Shown here piece by piece: positions 52,766 to 63,699 of a stretch of 64,000 bases of DNA. Source of the stretch: Fallopia convolvulus. Taxonomy: Eukaryota; Streptophyta; Magnoliopsida; Caryophyllales; Polygonaceae. The stretch lies in contig OZ024722.1 in assembly GCA_964016875.1 (NCBI GenBank), positions 64,811,443 through 64,875,442 of the forward strand, written 5' to 3'. Within the stretch, counting starts at the first letter, position 1; each line of letters starts with the position of its first letter. A program made the position numbers and the translations under genes. The notes beneath the pieces are model-generated. The model did no database searches, was not told the DNA's origin, and was given only the letters and a program-made list of their open reading frames with translations.

Positions 52766-54160
52766 TGATGATGCTTAGATTGAAGGAAAATTGTGCAACC
52801 AAGACACCCAATCTTGGAAGACACTGAAAAAAGTCACCAAGAGAATATTTGACCGCCTCTAAGATCCAGAAAACTAATTTACTGATGACAGCTAATGAAG
52901 TTGAAGCTGTCAATTTGTGTTTCAGAAACCAGGACCAGTCCACTGAAGCTTCAACGTTTGAGACCTTTAGCAATAGAATACAGGACACAAAGAGAGAAGA
53001 TACCTGCAAAAAAGGAGCAAACCAACGGGTACTTGGTAAAAAGAACAAGAACAACACAAAAGCTCAATAATTCTGGATGAGAAATATTCCAAAGAAAAAA
53101 TGAAAAAAAAAAATCTAGCAGGCTGAAAAAGCGGAGTTTGAAGATTTGTTGAAGCTGTTGCAAGTTTATGCTTGTAGATGACCTTTTTTTTGTGTGTGTT
53201 TTTTCCCTTTAGACTCATTCAGAAAGAGAAAGGCCTCGGATTCTCTAACATGAGGGCGACTATCAACCGTAAAACCCTAGCCTTCTACTTTCTCTCTCCA
53301 CAACTCACTTTCTTCCTTATCCCTGTATCTTCTTCCAATTAACACGAATTATACTGCTAATTTCGAAGTAAATGCACAAAGGATTCACACAATAGGAAGG
53401 AATGAAAATCCGAAGCACCAAAAAATCCACCAAATCTTGTTTCTATCCCTAATTAAGCCGCTTATTGCTGAGATTTGGGATCCAGGTAAGCAAATGTGAA
53501 CCGTCCAATCAAGACGAAAAGCTGAAAAAGGAGGAAAGAGAGAGAGAGCAGAATTACCAGTCCGAGGAGGCGAAATGCGAGTGAGAAGAAGTAGATAAGA
53601 AGCTAAATCTGCAAGCACAAGGTCCATGTGAGGTTCGATTCGGCTTGAAAACTCGATTTATTAGCGAATGCAGGCGCTCGTGAACGAAAAGCCCTGGAAA
53701 TCGAAGAGGATGCTACATAGACGAAGCCTGATTTTCCTGCATTTCCATTTCCGCGGAGGATGAGGTGGTGATGGAGATGGAAACCGAATTTATCGTCAAA
53801 TTTCATGCTCGAAGAGGAGGGACCAGGTAGCATGAGCCCCACCGAAACCTCATTGAAGAGCAAAAAAATCTCGCAAGTTTAGCAGAAAAGGAGAGAAATC
53901 GAGAGAGGATTTCTGTGTGAATGAGATGGAGGAGAGGATTGGGAGAGCTTGTGAGTGTAGAAGAGCAGAAGCTATGGAGGAAGATGGAGATGGAGAGAGA
54001 GGGGGTGGGTGTGGTTTTGTGGTGGGGATTGTAAATTTTGCGAAAGGAGGAGGAGCTGAAAGAAATAATAATGGAACTTCTCAGTATGTGAAAAAGTATA
54101 AAAATAAATTCACTTTGAGATACGGAGTTTTGGGGAAATTATGTATAGGGTGCTAAATTA
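52766..54160 (-). promoter_or_regulatory. 5' UTR introns and promoter region of the DUF1191 gene
   Basis: The region upstream of the ATG is unusually GC-rich between about 53230 and 54060 and has leader-like features on the minus strand (CTAGGGTTTTACGG near 53278; CTCTCGATTTCTCTCC near 53905). Several short open frames occur in all frames, none with a known family. I read it as 5' UTR exons and introns plus promoter, but the splice structure is not certain and a small upstream gene is not excluded. Confidence 0.4.
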
Positions 54161-54194
54161 TGTGTATTTTTACTTGGGTACCATGTTTACTACT

Positions 54195-54320
54195 TTTTCT
54201 ACTCGGATGAGGTGTTAGGCTCCTTAAGCGTTTGTTCAGGAGGTTCGAAGTTCGAATCTTCTTGGCGGCGTGCATGGAAAAAATTGAATTGGGAGGATCG
54301 CCCCCAACAATGGGCCTTTA
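54195..54320 (+). mobile_element. Possible tRNA-derived SINE fragment
   Basis: The A-box-like 'GTTAGGCTCCTTAAGCG' and B-box-like 'GAAGTTCGAATCTTC' are about 25 bp apart. No clear tail is present. Confidence 0.4.
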
Positions 54321-54414
54321 CAGTACTCGGTTCGGACGTAGATTGGCCTCGGCTAATCGAACCGAGCGAGAGATAAAAAAAAATGTGTACTACTTTTTCT
54401 CACACATGGACAAT

Positions 54415-54515
54415 GTTCTAAAAAACGATTGACGGACCCTGTGCGGAGAGGTAACGCCTAGTGCTTAGACGGCTTGAAAAGTAGTCTAGGCGGGCTGAAA
54501 TGCTAAAGCGGGATG
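54415..54515. mobile_element. hAT-type MITE fragment, CARTGTTCTAAAAA family
   Basis: It starts AATGTTCTAAAAAACGATTG and has family words (GCGGAGAGGTAACGCCTAG, AGTCTAGGCGGGC). The right terminus is missing. Confidence 0.6.
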
Positions 54516-54587
54516 AGACCTTGTGGTGTCTGATTTGGCCGAAACGGGACTTTAATAGCAGTGCACATGGAGTCATGGACAATGAAA

Positions 54588-54636
54588 ATGATAGAAATGC
54601 CTATAATGAAAATGATAGAAATGCCTATATTAACTA
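54588..54636. repeat. 24-bp tandem duplication
   Basis: 'AATGAAAATGATAGAAATGC' plus CTAT occurs twice in direct succession. It is a small, recent local duplication. Confidence 0.9.
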
Positions 54637-54742
54637 TCTTCCTTCTTTATCTTTGATATGATGACGGATGTTAAACTCCTACTTAATTAAGAAACCAAGT
54701 TAGTACGAATGGGTCATACAGGGCTGAAAGTTTAATAGATAC

Positions 54743-54985
54743 TTAGCACGGACCTAAAGGGACATCATATAATATATGAACCGAGAAAGAAAAGAAAATT
54801 GTCAAATTCTCAAGGAAGTGAGCAATGCTGTTAGCTTCTTGGAAGACATGACAAAAGTGGATATCCCAATTTCTATGAAGAAAGCTATGGTAAGAAGATT
54901 TGAGTTTGAATCTTTGGGGTACAAAGATTTGTTCAGGACATAGAGCGACGTTGGTTGATCGAACCAAACAAGCCGTATGATAAAA
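54743..54985 (-). pseudogene. LINE RNase H C-terminal remnant
   Basis: The minus-strand frame reads HRNWDIHFCHVFQEANSIAH, matching the C-terminal 'I.HV.RE.N.VAD.LA' helix of plant LINE RNase H. The Asp is replaced (SIAH). The upstream catalytic motifs are lost. Low similarity. Confidence 0.5.
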
Positions 54986-55176
54986 CAACTAAAAAAGCTA
55001 CTATATAATCCTTTTTTTAAACATAAATAAGAGAGATTTGTATAGTAAATTATAATTGAGAAAATAAAGGAAATTTCGATTTGGTTGACTATAGTAGTAA
55101 TCTATCTAATGTGCAAATGAAAATGTAAAAAGTACAAGGAGAAAGATTAGAATAAACGTACAATGTATATTCGTCT

Positions 55177-55344
55177 CTACGCCATGAGGGTGTTAGATTC
55201 TGCAAGCGAAGCTCCGATCTTATAGACCGGACTTGCACTGCTCTGGGCGACATTGAACTTCGGACCATTTTGCTCCATTGCTCTAATATTGTTTCCTCCG
55301 AGCACAGAGGCAGAACACGCTCGAGGAATCAAACAAGGTCCCAT
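55177..55344 (-). CDS. Small open frame of 55 codons, unrecognised
   Basis: The minus strand has ATG at 55344 and TAG at 55179-55177. The product includes RACSASVLGGNNIRAMEQN, PKFNVAQSSASPVYKIGASL and a C-terminal AESNTLMA. An upstream in-frame stop (TGA) sets the limit. It is less AT-rich than its surroundings, which is the main reason to list it. No signal peptide, membrane segment or domain is visible. It may be an exon of an unannotated gene, a captured fragment or chance. Confidence 0.25.
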   Translation of the reverse strand: MGPCLIPRACSASVLGGNNIRAMEQNGPKFNVAQSSASPVYKIGASLAESNTLMA

Positions 55345-56396
55345 TGGAAAAGAATTGAAATGTCAAGGATCCCGAATATAATTACTCACATTACAATGCT
55401 CGTATACAAAATTTCTCAAAATTGGGTACCATAAGTGTAAATTCTCCACAAAATGCAGTGTTTTTCAGTGAGTGAGTGTGTGACCCCCTATTATTATTAT
55501 TATTTTATTATATTTATTTATAAATTTAAAGACATAAAAATACTCTCACCAGACTTTGCAAAGACTGGGGACACATATGAAGATCCAGCCAAGACAAGAG
55601 AAATTAAAAATAAAAACAAAAACAATTAAATAAATAAATAAATAAAAATAACCAAAAAAAGAGGCGATTTACAGGTGTGTAAATCACTTTTTAAAAAGCC
55701 CCACACTCATGTCTCTATGTCAATTTACAATTATGCCCTTAAATTTCCCCTAAATGACATTCTACTGACCACAAAATCTAAAAATAGTCAAGACTGTCCT
55801 CAAGAAGAAGAAAGTGGAAAGTATTTGACCAAAAAAAATTAATGCGATTTTAGGGACATTTTGGATGTGTCTTCTGATTGCAAAATTCAATTCTATTTTT
55901 TCTTTCATTTGTGCGAAATATCTTTTCTTTTTGATTGATTGAAAATTTGCAATCAATATGTATGTATGATAGTGATACTAGTGTCCTTTGTGGTCTATTC
56001 ACAAAAAAAAAAATAGTGTCCTTTGAGGTAACATTAGATTTTTATTGATGTTAACACGTTACTAACAATTTTGTATTAAATTATTAATTTATTGATTAGA
56101 CTAGTTGTCACGATAGTTGGAGGAAGAAGATTACGGTGGTCAGGTGGTGAATAGCTAGTCATTAGAACATACGGTTTTACTGGGTCGTTGGGGTTTGGGT
56201 CCTTTTATGTATATGTGTGTTGTTGTGTGGTTTTGTTGCTCTGCGTTGTGCTGGTGTCGTTTTCCTTGGCTTTTAGGTACTGTTGTTGGGCGTGCGGTTG
56301 GTTGGTTCCATCGGGTCTTTCGGGCGCACCTCTCCTATGCTAGGTTAGAGGAAACCCATCTTGACCCCCCGATTTCACTGAAGCAGAATTGTATCG

Positions 56397-56804
56397 GGTC
56401 AATGTTTTTGTTATTGTTTTTTTTGAAGGAGAGACGACACTCTCCGGTCCCTCGAGGGGAGTTTTATTAAAACGAAAAAAAGGTTAAGTAGTCAGCAAAT
56501 GAGGGATAGTCTGACCCATTACATCATCAGTTAACAGTAAAGAAATCCCCTCCGGCGGAGCAAACAAAACATGAAGACCTAAAGGAAACATAAAAGCAAT
56601 AGAAGCAAGGCGATCCGTGACAACTTTTGTCTCGTGATACACTTGATGGAATCAGATAGTCCAATTCCTACTAATGAAGCCATGACATTGATATATCGAG
56701 CTAGAAAGAGGGTGACTCTTATTCACTTTAGCGTTTAAAAGGCGAATAACCAATTGAGAATCTAATTCAAGGCGAATTGCACTAGGTCAATGTTTTTGTT
56801 GTTG
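56397..56804 (-). mobile_element. 5'-truncated LINE insertion with target-site duplication
   Basis: The element body is 56417-56784 on the minus strand, ending with CGTTTTAATAAAACTCCCC, GACCGGAGAGTGTCG and an A8 tail (plus-strand T-run 56417-56424). The flanks 56397-56416 and 56785-56804 are near-identical (GGTCAATGTTTTTGTT then RTTG), a 20-bp target duplication. The coding part is an RNase H fragment too worn to translate. Confidence 0.8.
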
Positions 56805-57395
56805 ATTAGACTAATCAAAAAATATTTATTCAAATATTTATTTAAGAAACTATTTCTTAGGTTTAATTCATATAAAATTTATATAAATATATTTTCAAAA
56901 TTTCAAATTTAAAAAAATCTTTTTTAAATTTTTTTTATATAACCCACAAACATAAAATAGAAAAAATCGCTAATTTATTAATATGGTGCAAAGTATTTTC
57001 ATCATAAGTACGTTGAAATTTGAGTTTTTTTAATATAAAAATAAAGTATATATATTCGTCAAAAAAAACATAACTATATTTTCAGTTTTTGCATAGTTTA
57101 TATTTTATAGTATAGCGTTTTCCTCCAAATAGAAAAATCAATATTCAATATTTTTATTTTGAATGTTCTAAAAATCTAATTAAAGTTTTCTCTTTTTTTT
57201 GGGTCCAAATTTTAAATTTTCAATCATTATTGAGGATTTTCTTTGTTGATAATACTTTCTATCTCCCATTCCTTTCGTTTGGACTTGTCACTTTAATGAA
57301 TAATGATGACAAATTATTGAGGTTTTTTTGTAGCTAATTATTATTGCTTAAAAATCATTTTTTTCCTCTAGTGTGATGCTGAAATCTTGTTCAAG
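56805..57395. other. AT-rich intergenic DNA, nothing recognised
   Basis: No gene or bounded repeat is seen. Confidence 0.45.
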
Positions 57396-57399
57396 TATG

Positions 57400-57945
57400 T
57401 TTGTGTAGGCTTCAAAAGAAGTTGGGTGTTTGTGATGGCGCGTCTAAAGGTAATCCGGGTCCGGCAGGCGGTGGTGGCGTGTTTCGTGATCATTTGGGTG
57501 GTTTTAAAGGTGCCTTCGCTTTCCGTTGCGGTTCGACAGGGGCTCTGACTTCAGAGTTGTGGTCTATTTTTCATGCTCTCTACAAGGGCTTGTAATTACA
57601 GTTGGGACGCCTTATTATTGAAACTGATTCGGCCATGGCGTGCAAATTAATTCATGATGCTACGGTGACGACCCATCCTGATTTTCATCTCATTGATCGG
57701 TGTCGCACTCTGATCAATCGGCACGACTAGCAAGTCCGAGTTCAATTTATTCCCAGGCGTTTCAATTCCATGGCTGACACCATGGCTAATTATGCTTTTA
57801 CCTTAGATTATAATTATGCTTTCTTTCCGACTCCTCGGTTTGTATTTTACCGCTATTGGGCATTATGAACTCTATTCCGGCTCTCCATCAAGTTAATAAA
57901 AGCTTAAGGAATTTTGCCCTCCTTGTCACCCAAAAAAAAATATAG
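57400..57945 (+). pseudogene. LINE RNase H domain with stops and poly(A) tail
   Basis: The plus strand reads CDGASKGNPGPAGGGGVFRD and TSELWSIFHALYKGL, then a TAA, then IIETDSAMACKLI, HLIDRCRTLINRHD, a TAG, then VQFIPRRFNSMADTMANYAF. All four catalytic acids (D in CDGAS, E in SELWS, D in ETDS, D in MADT) remain, but two in-frame stops and the truncated start make it non-functional. It ends with a short 3' UTR and A9 at 57931-57939. Confidence 0.88.
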
Positions 57946-60120
57946 ATTTGTTTGATCGATCATATATGAAACCTTGAGAAAGAAAGCCAATTTGGTGCAG
58001 GAATATATATATAATTACAATAATATGTGGTTTGTTTGACTCAAAACTCATTATGCATACCTTCTAATTGCGTAACGTTAAGCATATATATATATAGGTA
58101 CATATGTCAAAGTACCATTATGTCATTGCATCAAACAAATAAGGCTTCTTTTTTTATATATAAAAAAGGTAAGAATTTAGTTTATCGGACAGTCATGATA
58201 AAATCGAGAGTCTGAGTAAACTATATAGTCGGAAAACTAATATGAACAAACTGAAGCAACAAAAAAACACGAAACGTAAGTACATCCGGCGAAAAAGAAG
58301 GAATTAGAACGAGTAGGGTAGTGTGGGAGAGTGAGGGGTTAAAAAGAGCAACATTTTTAATATTCAGGTTAAAAACGAACAAATCAAGTAAGATGAAGTG
58401 GACTACTGGTGTTGCCTTCACCGGGATGAAGGATCTTCAGCAGTCTCGAAAACGTCCAAGTGACCTCACTAATTACAAAAAATCGACACCCAATCCCAAA
58501 ATCAAATCTCGGAGTTGTATAGACCGTGCTCAGGGTCCAACTATTAAAACACAAACAACATACAAACCAAACAAAAAAGAGAACAAACCAAGCCAAATCC
58601 AAAAAAAACCTAGGCCAAAATTTGAAGGTGGGTCGTTGAAGAAACTCTCTTAACACTAAAATAAATATAATTTTAAACGAGGATAAATATGAACGATGAT
58701 TCATATCTGTTTCCTCACAAAAATCGTTTTCTCTATAATAATTGTTTCTCTTGATCCTGTCCTATCTAAACTAAACATAGTTATCGATCATACATACTTA
58801 GCAACTAGGTTAACCGAAAAACATTTTCGGAAAAATTAACATTAATTTGTGGGTCTACTTCTTCTATTTAGATCTCTCGCCCGGTTCAATTAATCAGAGT
58901 CAATCTACGTCCAAAACGAATACCACAAAGATTTATTGTTAAGGGCGACCCTCCCAAACCCTAATTCAATTTTTTTATACACACTGTGAAAAAGATTCAA
59001 ATTTTAAACTTTCCGAACAAACGTTTAAAATATCTAACACCTCATTCACAAAACCAAGTAGTTATTGATTTGTGGGTCTACTTTTACTTGCCTATATATC
59101 GATATTAATTGGTCGACTTAAGTGCATGGCATGTATGCGTATGAATGCATATATAACATAATAATGTATCGATCTCAACAGTAGATCAGTTAGCTAGCAA
59201 ATTTTAATTACGTAATAAATAAATAAGCCATAAAAGAATTTCTACTTCGGAGGCAGAACTAATACTCAAAATAAAAGAATTATCCCTATTGTACGTACGT
59301 ATATGCTTTTTAGTTGCTTATGTTGTTAATTATAAGAAAATAGTTTTTTTAAACGAACATTGAATAAATATATATTGATTTTTTAAGGGCACATTATAAA
59401 AAAAATTCAAATAAAATATTTAATTTAATTTAATTTTTAAAACTTATAATATTTTTTTATAATAATTTTTTGGGGATTTAGTTTCTAGTTCAAATATGTT
59501 TATTAGGTGTCTTTAAGACATATTATAGAAAAACCATATATATAGTTTTCTATGTTGATCTTTTTCCGTTCTACTCAGATACTAAGTCTGTCTTAATTTA
59601 TTAATCTATTGATATATCAGGCTTATCTGTTACATTAAATTTTTATTATTGAAAGTTTAAAGGGATTAGAGATCTAATTTCTATTTTACTAGACCAATCA
59701 CCACCTAATATATTGTTATATTTTGACATTTTTTGGGTACATCAAAATAGTACAAAGTTGACATGATTGTAAAAAAAAAAAACTTTTGTATCATATGAGA
59801 AACGGTGACATACCGACATGCATAAAAAGTGAATTGTAAAGCATTATTGATCAATGTCAAATACAGAATGTGTGTGATCAATGTCTTGCTAGCCTTGATT
59901 TATTGATCATATATTGTGTACGAAATTATTTTATATAAGGATGTGATATTTAAGTCTCTTTTTTATCTATTTTTTTAGTGTAAATATGTGAGAACTTGTA
60001 ACTTAGGGAATAGATTTGTGAGTAAATGTGCCATATTATAACCCTTAGTACATGCTTTCACATTCAATATTAAACTAAATCATTCTACCCAAAAAAATAT
60101 ATTAAACTAAATCATAGTTT
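57946..60120. other. AT-rich intergenic DNA, no gene recognised
   Basis: No sustained coding signal is present. The longest frame (58321-58653) has no known motif and is mirrored by an equally long one on the other strand. Short (TA)n runs occur near 58085. Confidence 0.45.
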
Positions 60121-60125
60121 CTATG

Positions 60126-60535
60126 TAGACCTGTCAATCGGATCGGGTCGGGCGGATTCGGGTTCGGGTTAAATCGGGTTCGGTTTCGTTATGGGTCATG
60201 GGTCAATTGGGTCGGATTGTAGCGGGTTTACGGCCGGGCCGGGTTGACCAGCGGGTCTAAAATATCATTTTTTAAAGATTATTAAAGTCAATTTTTAATT
60301 AAATAATAATATTTAATTATAATATATTATTTTCATTTATTTTCATAATAAAATATATTATAATTTTCAAAATAAATTTTAAAAGTTCTATAAATATACT
60401 AAATCGGTCAACCCAACGGGTTTCGGGTTCTATCGGGTTCGGTTGATTTCGGGTTCAAATTTTCGGGTCTTGACCCTAAAATTATTGGGCGGTTCGGGTC
60501 GGGTTGGCGGGTTCGGTCAGCTTTTGACAGCTCTA
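60126..60535. mobile_element. hAT-type element (410 bp), TAGGGCTGTCAA family
   Basis: The left end TAGACCTGTCAATCGG and the right end GCTTTTGACAGCTCTA are inverted. The flanks TTTCTATG and CTTCTATG form an 8-bp duplication with one mismatch. It has the GGGTCGGGYGG words at both ends and an AT-rich centre. Confidence 0.88.
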
Positions 60536-60599
60536 CTTCTATGACAAAGGTAGGTAATTAACAAGTTTTTTTTGTGGAGAGTAAGAGAGGGGACACTTT

Positions 60600-61298
60600 T
60601 AGTAGATTTATTAAAATACAAAATAGCTAAGTATTAATCAAGCGGGATAATCGATAATCGATAATTCAACCCTTGACAAAAAGAAATGCTCAACAAGTTG
60701 GTCAAATATACACAATATGGAATCAACATGAAAAGAAAAGGCAAAGTTAGTAAGAGAATTTCACAACCATGTTCGTTTATCTGAATAGATGATCGAACTA
60801 AACAAGCCAATTTCGTTCGAGAAAGCCTTGACAATAAAACCATGTTAGAGCTAGATGGAGTGACACTGCTCAATTTTTACCAATGAGATGGACTGCAAGC
60901 TGAGAATCCGTCTCTACGCAAACTCTCCCAAAACCTTTGCCCCAAGAGAGCTTCAAGCCATCCAAAGGAGTGTGTTAGCTTTGCGATGAAAGGCCATTCC
61001 CGAGTAACCATCGAGCATTGTGAACAACAACCTTATATGGACACCTTTCAAGATACTAGTCCAAACATACAAATGAGAGGCCATTGATGCACCGGAATGC
61101 CAAATATATTTAGCCAACAACGTCGAGCCCCATAAACTATCTTCAATATGCAAGAACCTCTAACCTAGCTCCGATAATAGTAGAATCTTAATCCGAATTA
61201 AGATCTTTCATGGAACAGAATCCTAACCTACCAAACTTCTCGGGTTTACAAACATCCTTCCAACCAACAAGATGGATATTCTTTTGGTTCCCATAACT
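60600..61298 (-). pseudogene. LINE fragment: RT C-terminal region and RNase H remnant
   Basis: The minus strand reads GNQKNIHLVGWKDVCKPEKF then GRLGFCSMKDLNSD, then LWGSTLLAKYIWHSGASM and LYVWTSILKGVHI, the conserved region between the reverse transcriptase and the zinc-binding domain in plant L1 elements (LLAKY..., W.SIL.G). A later part has VCVETDSQLAV with ETDS from RNase H. Several stops and frameshifts are present. The upstream end meets the retroelement at 61299 exactly. Confidence 0.8.
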
Positions 61299-62480
61299 GA
61301 TGAAACCTGAAATAAACCAACGCTAAAAGACAAGAACGAGATTACTTTTATTCGACGAGGCGAACACTTGCTTTTATTTATATCTTTCGAACGAGGTTAC
61401 AAATAGCGAGATTATGTCTTAGATCTCTTCTTAGAGGATTCGAGGTCTCTGTCTAACAAGGTTCGATACCTCCTAGCTACTGCGAGATTCTACCACTAAC
61501 AGACTATTAACGAGCTCTGCTCCTGCTGCAAACCTAAGCCCGATATCTGCGAAGTGATGTAGCGAGATCTTTGATTGAGGCGAGGTCTCTTTGGGCGACT
61601 TGAAGTCTTTTTGTGGACCTTCACTTGGCTATAGCGTGGTCTTTTACGATGATTCAACACGTCGATCTTCAACAAACAAGATAGTTCTTGAGTTCAAGAA
61701 GTTTTTCGACCCCCTCCTACCTTCGAGGTTCTCCTCTATTTATAGAGGATTGAGGAATGTGGTTTCTGCCTTTGCTCGATGTGGGACACTCGAGGTCAAG
61801 CTTTCTGATTGGTCGAGAGTGAGACAATCGGTCATTGGTTGAGGATATGGTGGTCGCTGAGTGGTTAAAAGATGCAGGAATGTCAGCTTTTGAACAACGA
61901 GGTTTGTGCCTCGTTATTCATTGAAGGGAGTTTGCTTAATCGCGCTTGTTGTGAGTATCACGAGGTTTGGACCTCGTGGTCGCGATCTCGAGACCCCACT
62001 TTGGTCGGGATTGCCTTTTTTTTGGAGGGGTATAGTAAAGGCCCTCGAGTTCACATCTCGAGGGCCCCGCCAGTTCTCGCCATTTCTCGTACCCCGGTCC
62101 CACCGTTCATACTCTACTATTTTGCGCACCATCACAACCCCATGTCCTGTGGTCTCGGCCTGAGGGCCGCAGGTCATATATGCGTGATGCTCCGTCTTCC
62201 GGACCCGGGCTGCGAGGTCTTAGCTTTGAGGAGCTCTTTTTTCACGAGTTTGTGGGTAACGAGGCTCGAGGGTTTCCAGCGAGGTTGAGATATGTGGGCA
62301 ACGAGGCCCAAGGATCTTCAGCGAGTTTGAACACTTAAATATTTTCTTGGAGGTTTTTCTTTCTGTCACGCACTTGACGAGTCCTGGGCCTGCCACTCCT
62401 CCCCTTTCCTCATTAATGGGCCCCTGAAGGAAATTAGGCCATTAAGGTATTTCCAACTGGGAGAGGCCTAACTTCGCTTT
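61299..62480. mobile_element. Probable LTR retroelement sequence rich in CGAGGTC words
   Basis: It begins TGATGAAACCTG directly against the LINE fragment, as an LTR end would. On the minus strand there is a TATA-like CCTCTATAAATAGAGGAG at about 61733-61750 and an AATAAAAG at about 61351, giving U3-R-like order. The word CGAGGTC or CGAGG recurs about a dozen times to 62310. No coding domain is seen. The 138-residue plus-strand frame at 61872-62288 has no family match. The right end and target duplication were not found. Confidence 0.5.
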
Positions 62481-62660
62481 CTATAAAAGCCTTTTATGCG
62501 TCCCTCTTCTTCTCATTCTTCGTCTTCTTCTCCAAGCAAGCCTTTCCTCTTTTTCTTCTGTCTTCTCGATCTCCGGCGAGCAGGCGAAGCGTTTTCACCA
62601 GTTTCAAGGCCCACAACCGTCTTCTCCACACCGATTTCCGACAAGTAAATAGTCGATCCT
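62481..62660 (+). promoter_or_regulatory. Promoter-like sequence: TATA box and pyrimidine-rich leader
   Basis: CTATAAAAGCC at 62481 is followed by about 150 bp of CT-rich leader (TCTTCTTCTCATTCTTCGTC) and GACAAG|TAAATAG. This could be an LTR promoter or a captured one. No reading frame follows, and the next sequence is an oppositely oriented Copia-like 5' end. Confidence 0.4.
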
Positions 62661-62677
62661 TTCTTTACGTGTGTTTT

Positions 62678-63125
62678 TTATGCGTTTTTTCTTCTTCCGC
62701 CTCGTGCCCTAGGCGGAGGCGGTAGGCTCCCGGTGTTTTGCGCCGGTGTCACGGTGACGAAACGGTGGGAGCGGGGGTGGCGTTGGTCGTCAGCCATGAG
62801 ATCCATCGAGGCTTTTTGATTAGGGTTTAGAGATCCGAGGGGAGCGGAAGAGAGGGTGGGCAGTGATTGCTCTCAAGGAACAACGAGTAGGATCGGGGAG
62901 GGGAAATGCGCGTCGCGAGAGGGGTGCGACGGCGCGAGAAAGCGGCGGCCAGAGAAAGAGGCGGCACAGGGAGGAGTATAGGGTCATGGTTAGGCTCTTG
63001 ATACCATGCTAGATTATGAAATTCCCATTAGAGTTGCCATTCCATTCATTAAGTATATATAGTGTACAAATACAAAGGTTTATGAGCCAAGTTAGGTCTA
63101 CTGTACAAATACATAATATAATATG
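62678..63125 (-). mobile_element. 5' end of a Copia-like retrotransposon (LTR end, primer site, leader, start of an open frame)
   Basis: On the minus strand the LTR ends ATAATCTAGCA at 63007. It is followed directly by TGGTATCAAGAGCC (63006-62993), a tRNA-Met-type primer site. A GC-rich leader then leads to an ATG at 62806 opening MDLMADDQRHPRSHRFVTV and stopping at 62678. The body (gag-pol) is missing, so the element is cut at about 62690. Its GC content is far above the surroundings. Confidence 0.6.
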
Positions 63126-63690
63126 CTAATGATAGACTTTCCAAAAATTATAAACTATTTTTCTAACTAATGTCCCTATTAAGAGAACTAAAACTTTATA
63201 TAAAAATTGAGTTTTAAAAAAATAATTAATCCTAAATAAATTTAAATTAACAAGATTTTACTATTTTAATAAGCTTAACTTATATTCTAAGGACCTGTTA
63301 GAAAAATCCCTTAATAATGTTTTAGCCTCCCTCATGTTAATTGCGTGGATAATCCTACCACATATTTAAAAAAAAATCCCTAATTTAAATATACATTTGA
63401 CCAAAAAAACATTTAAAAAAATGAGCTACATATAATCGAAATTCATAATTGTAAACATAAATAAATGCCCTTCACTTCTAGATGAGAAGACCTCGTCACT
63501 AGCTTTTTATAATCCCCCATTAATTATTAATTAATTAACGTATTAATTAATTTATTATAACATAATCCGCACCGCATTTTTATTTTATTACCATAATGGA
63601 GTATTCATTACTCCGTATAATCCGTATCACTATTTCCAAAAGTCTTACAAGTTGGAATTAAATAATTCGCGAATTGTACGTCAACGATTG
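63126..63690. other. AT-rich intergenic DNA, nothing recognised
   Basis: No gene or repeat is recognised. The region presumably includes the promoter of the gene starting at about 63700. Confidence 0.4.
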
Positions 63691-63699
63691 TGTATTATT

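Noticed and set aside
53385..53863. Minus-strand frames upstream of DUF1191 that could be a separate small gene
   Set aside because: Frames are discontinuous, no family is recognised and the position fits 5' UTR exons and introns. Kept only as a possibility in the feature note.
58321..58704. Overlapping frames of about 110 codons on both strands
   Set aside because: Both strands are open over the same stretch, the composition is Lys/Asn- or Phe/Leu-rich as expected for AT-rich DNA, and no motif is present.
61872..62288. 138-codon plus-strand frame
   Set aside because: It runs through the CGAGGTC-rich retroelement region, has shadow frames of similar length on both strands and contains no family motif.
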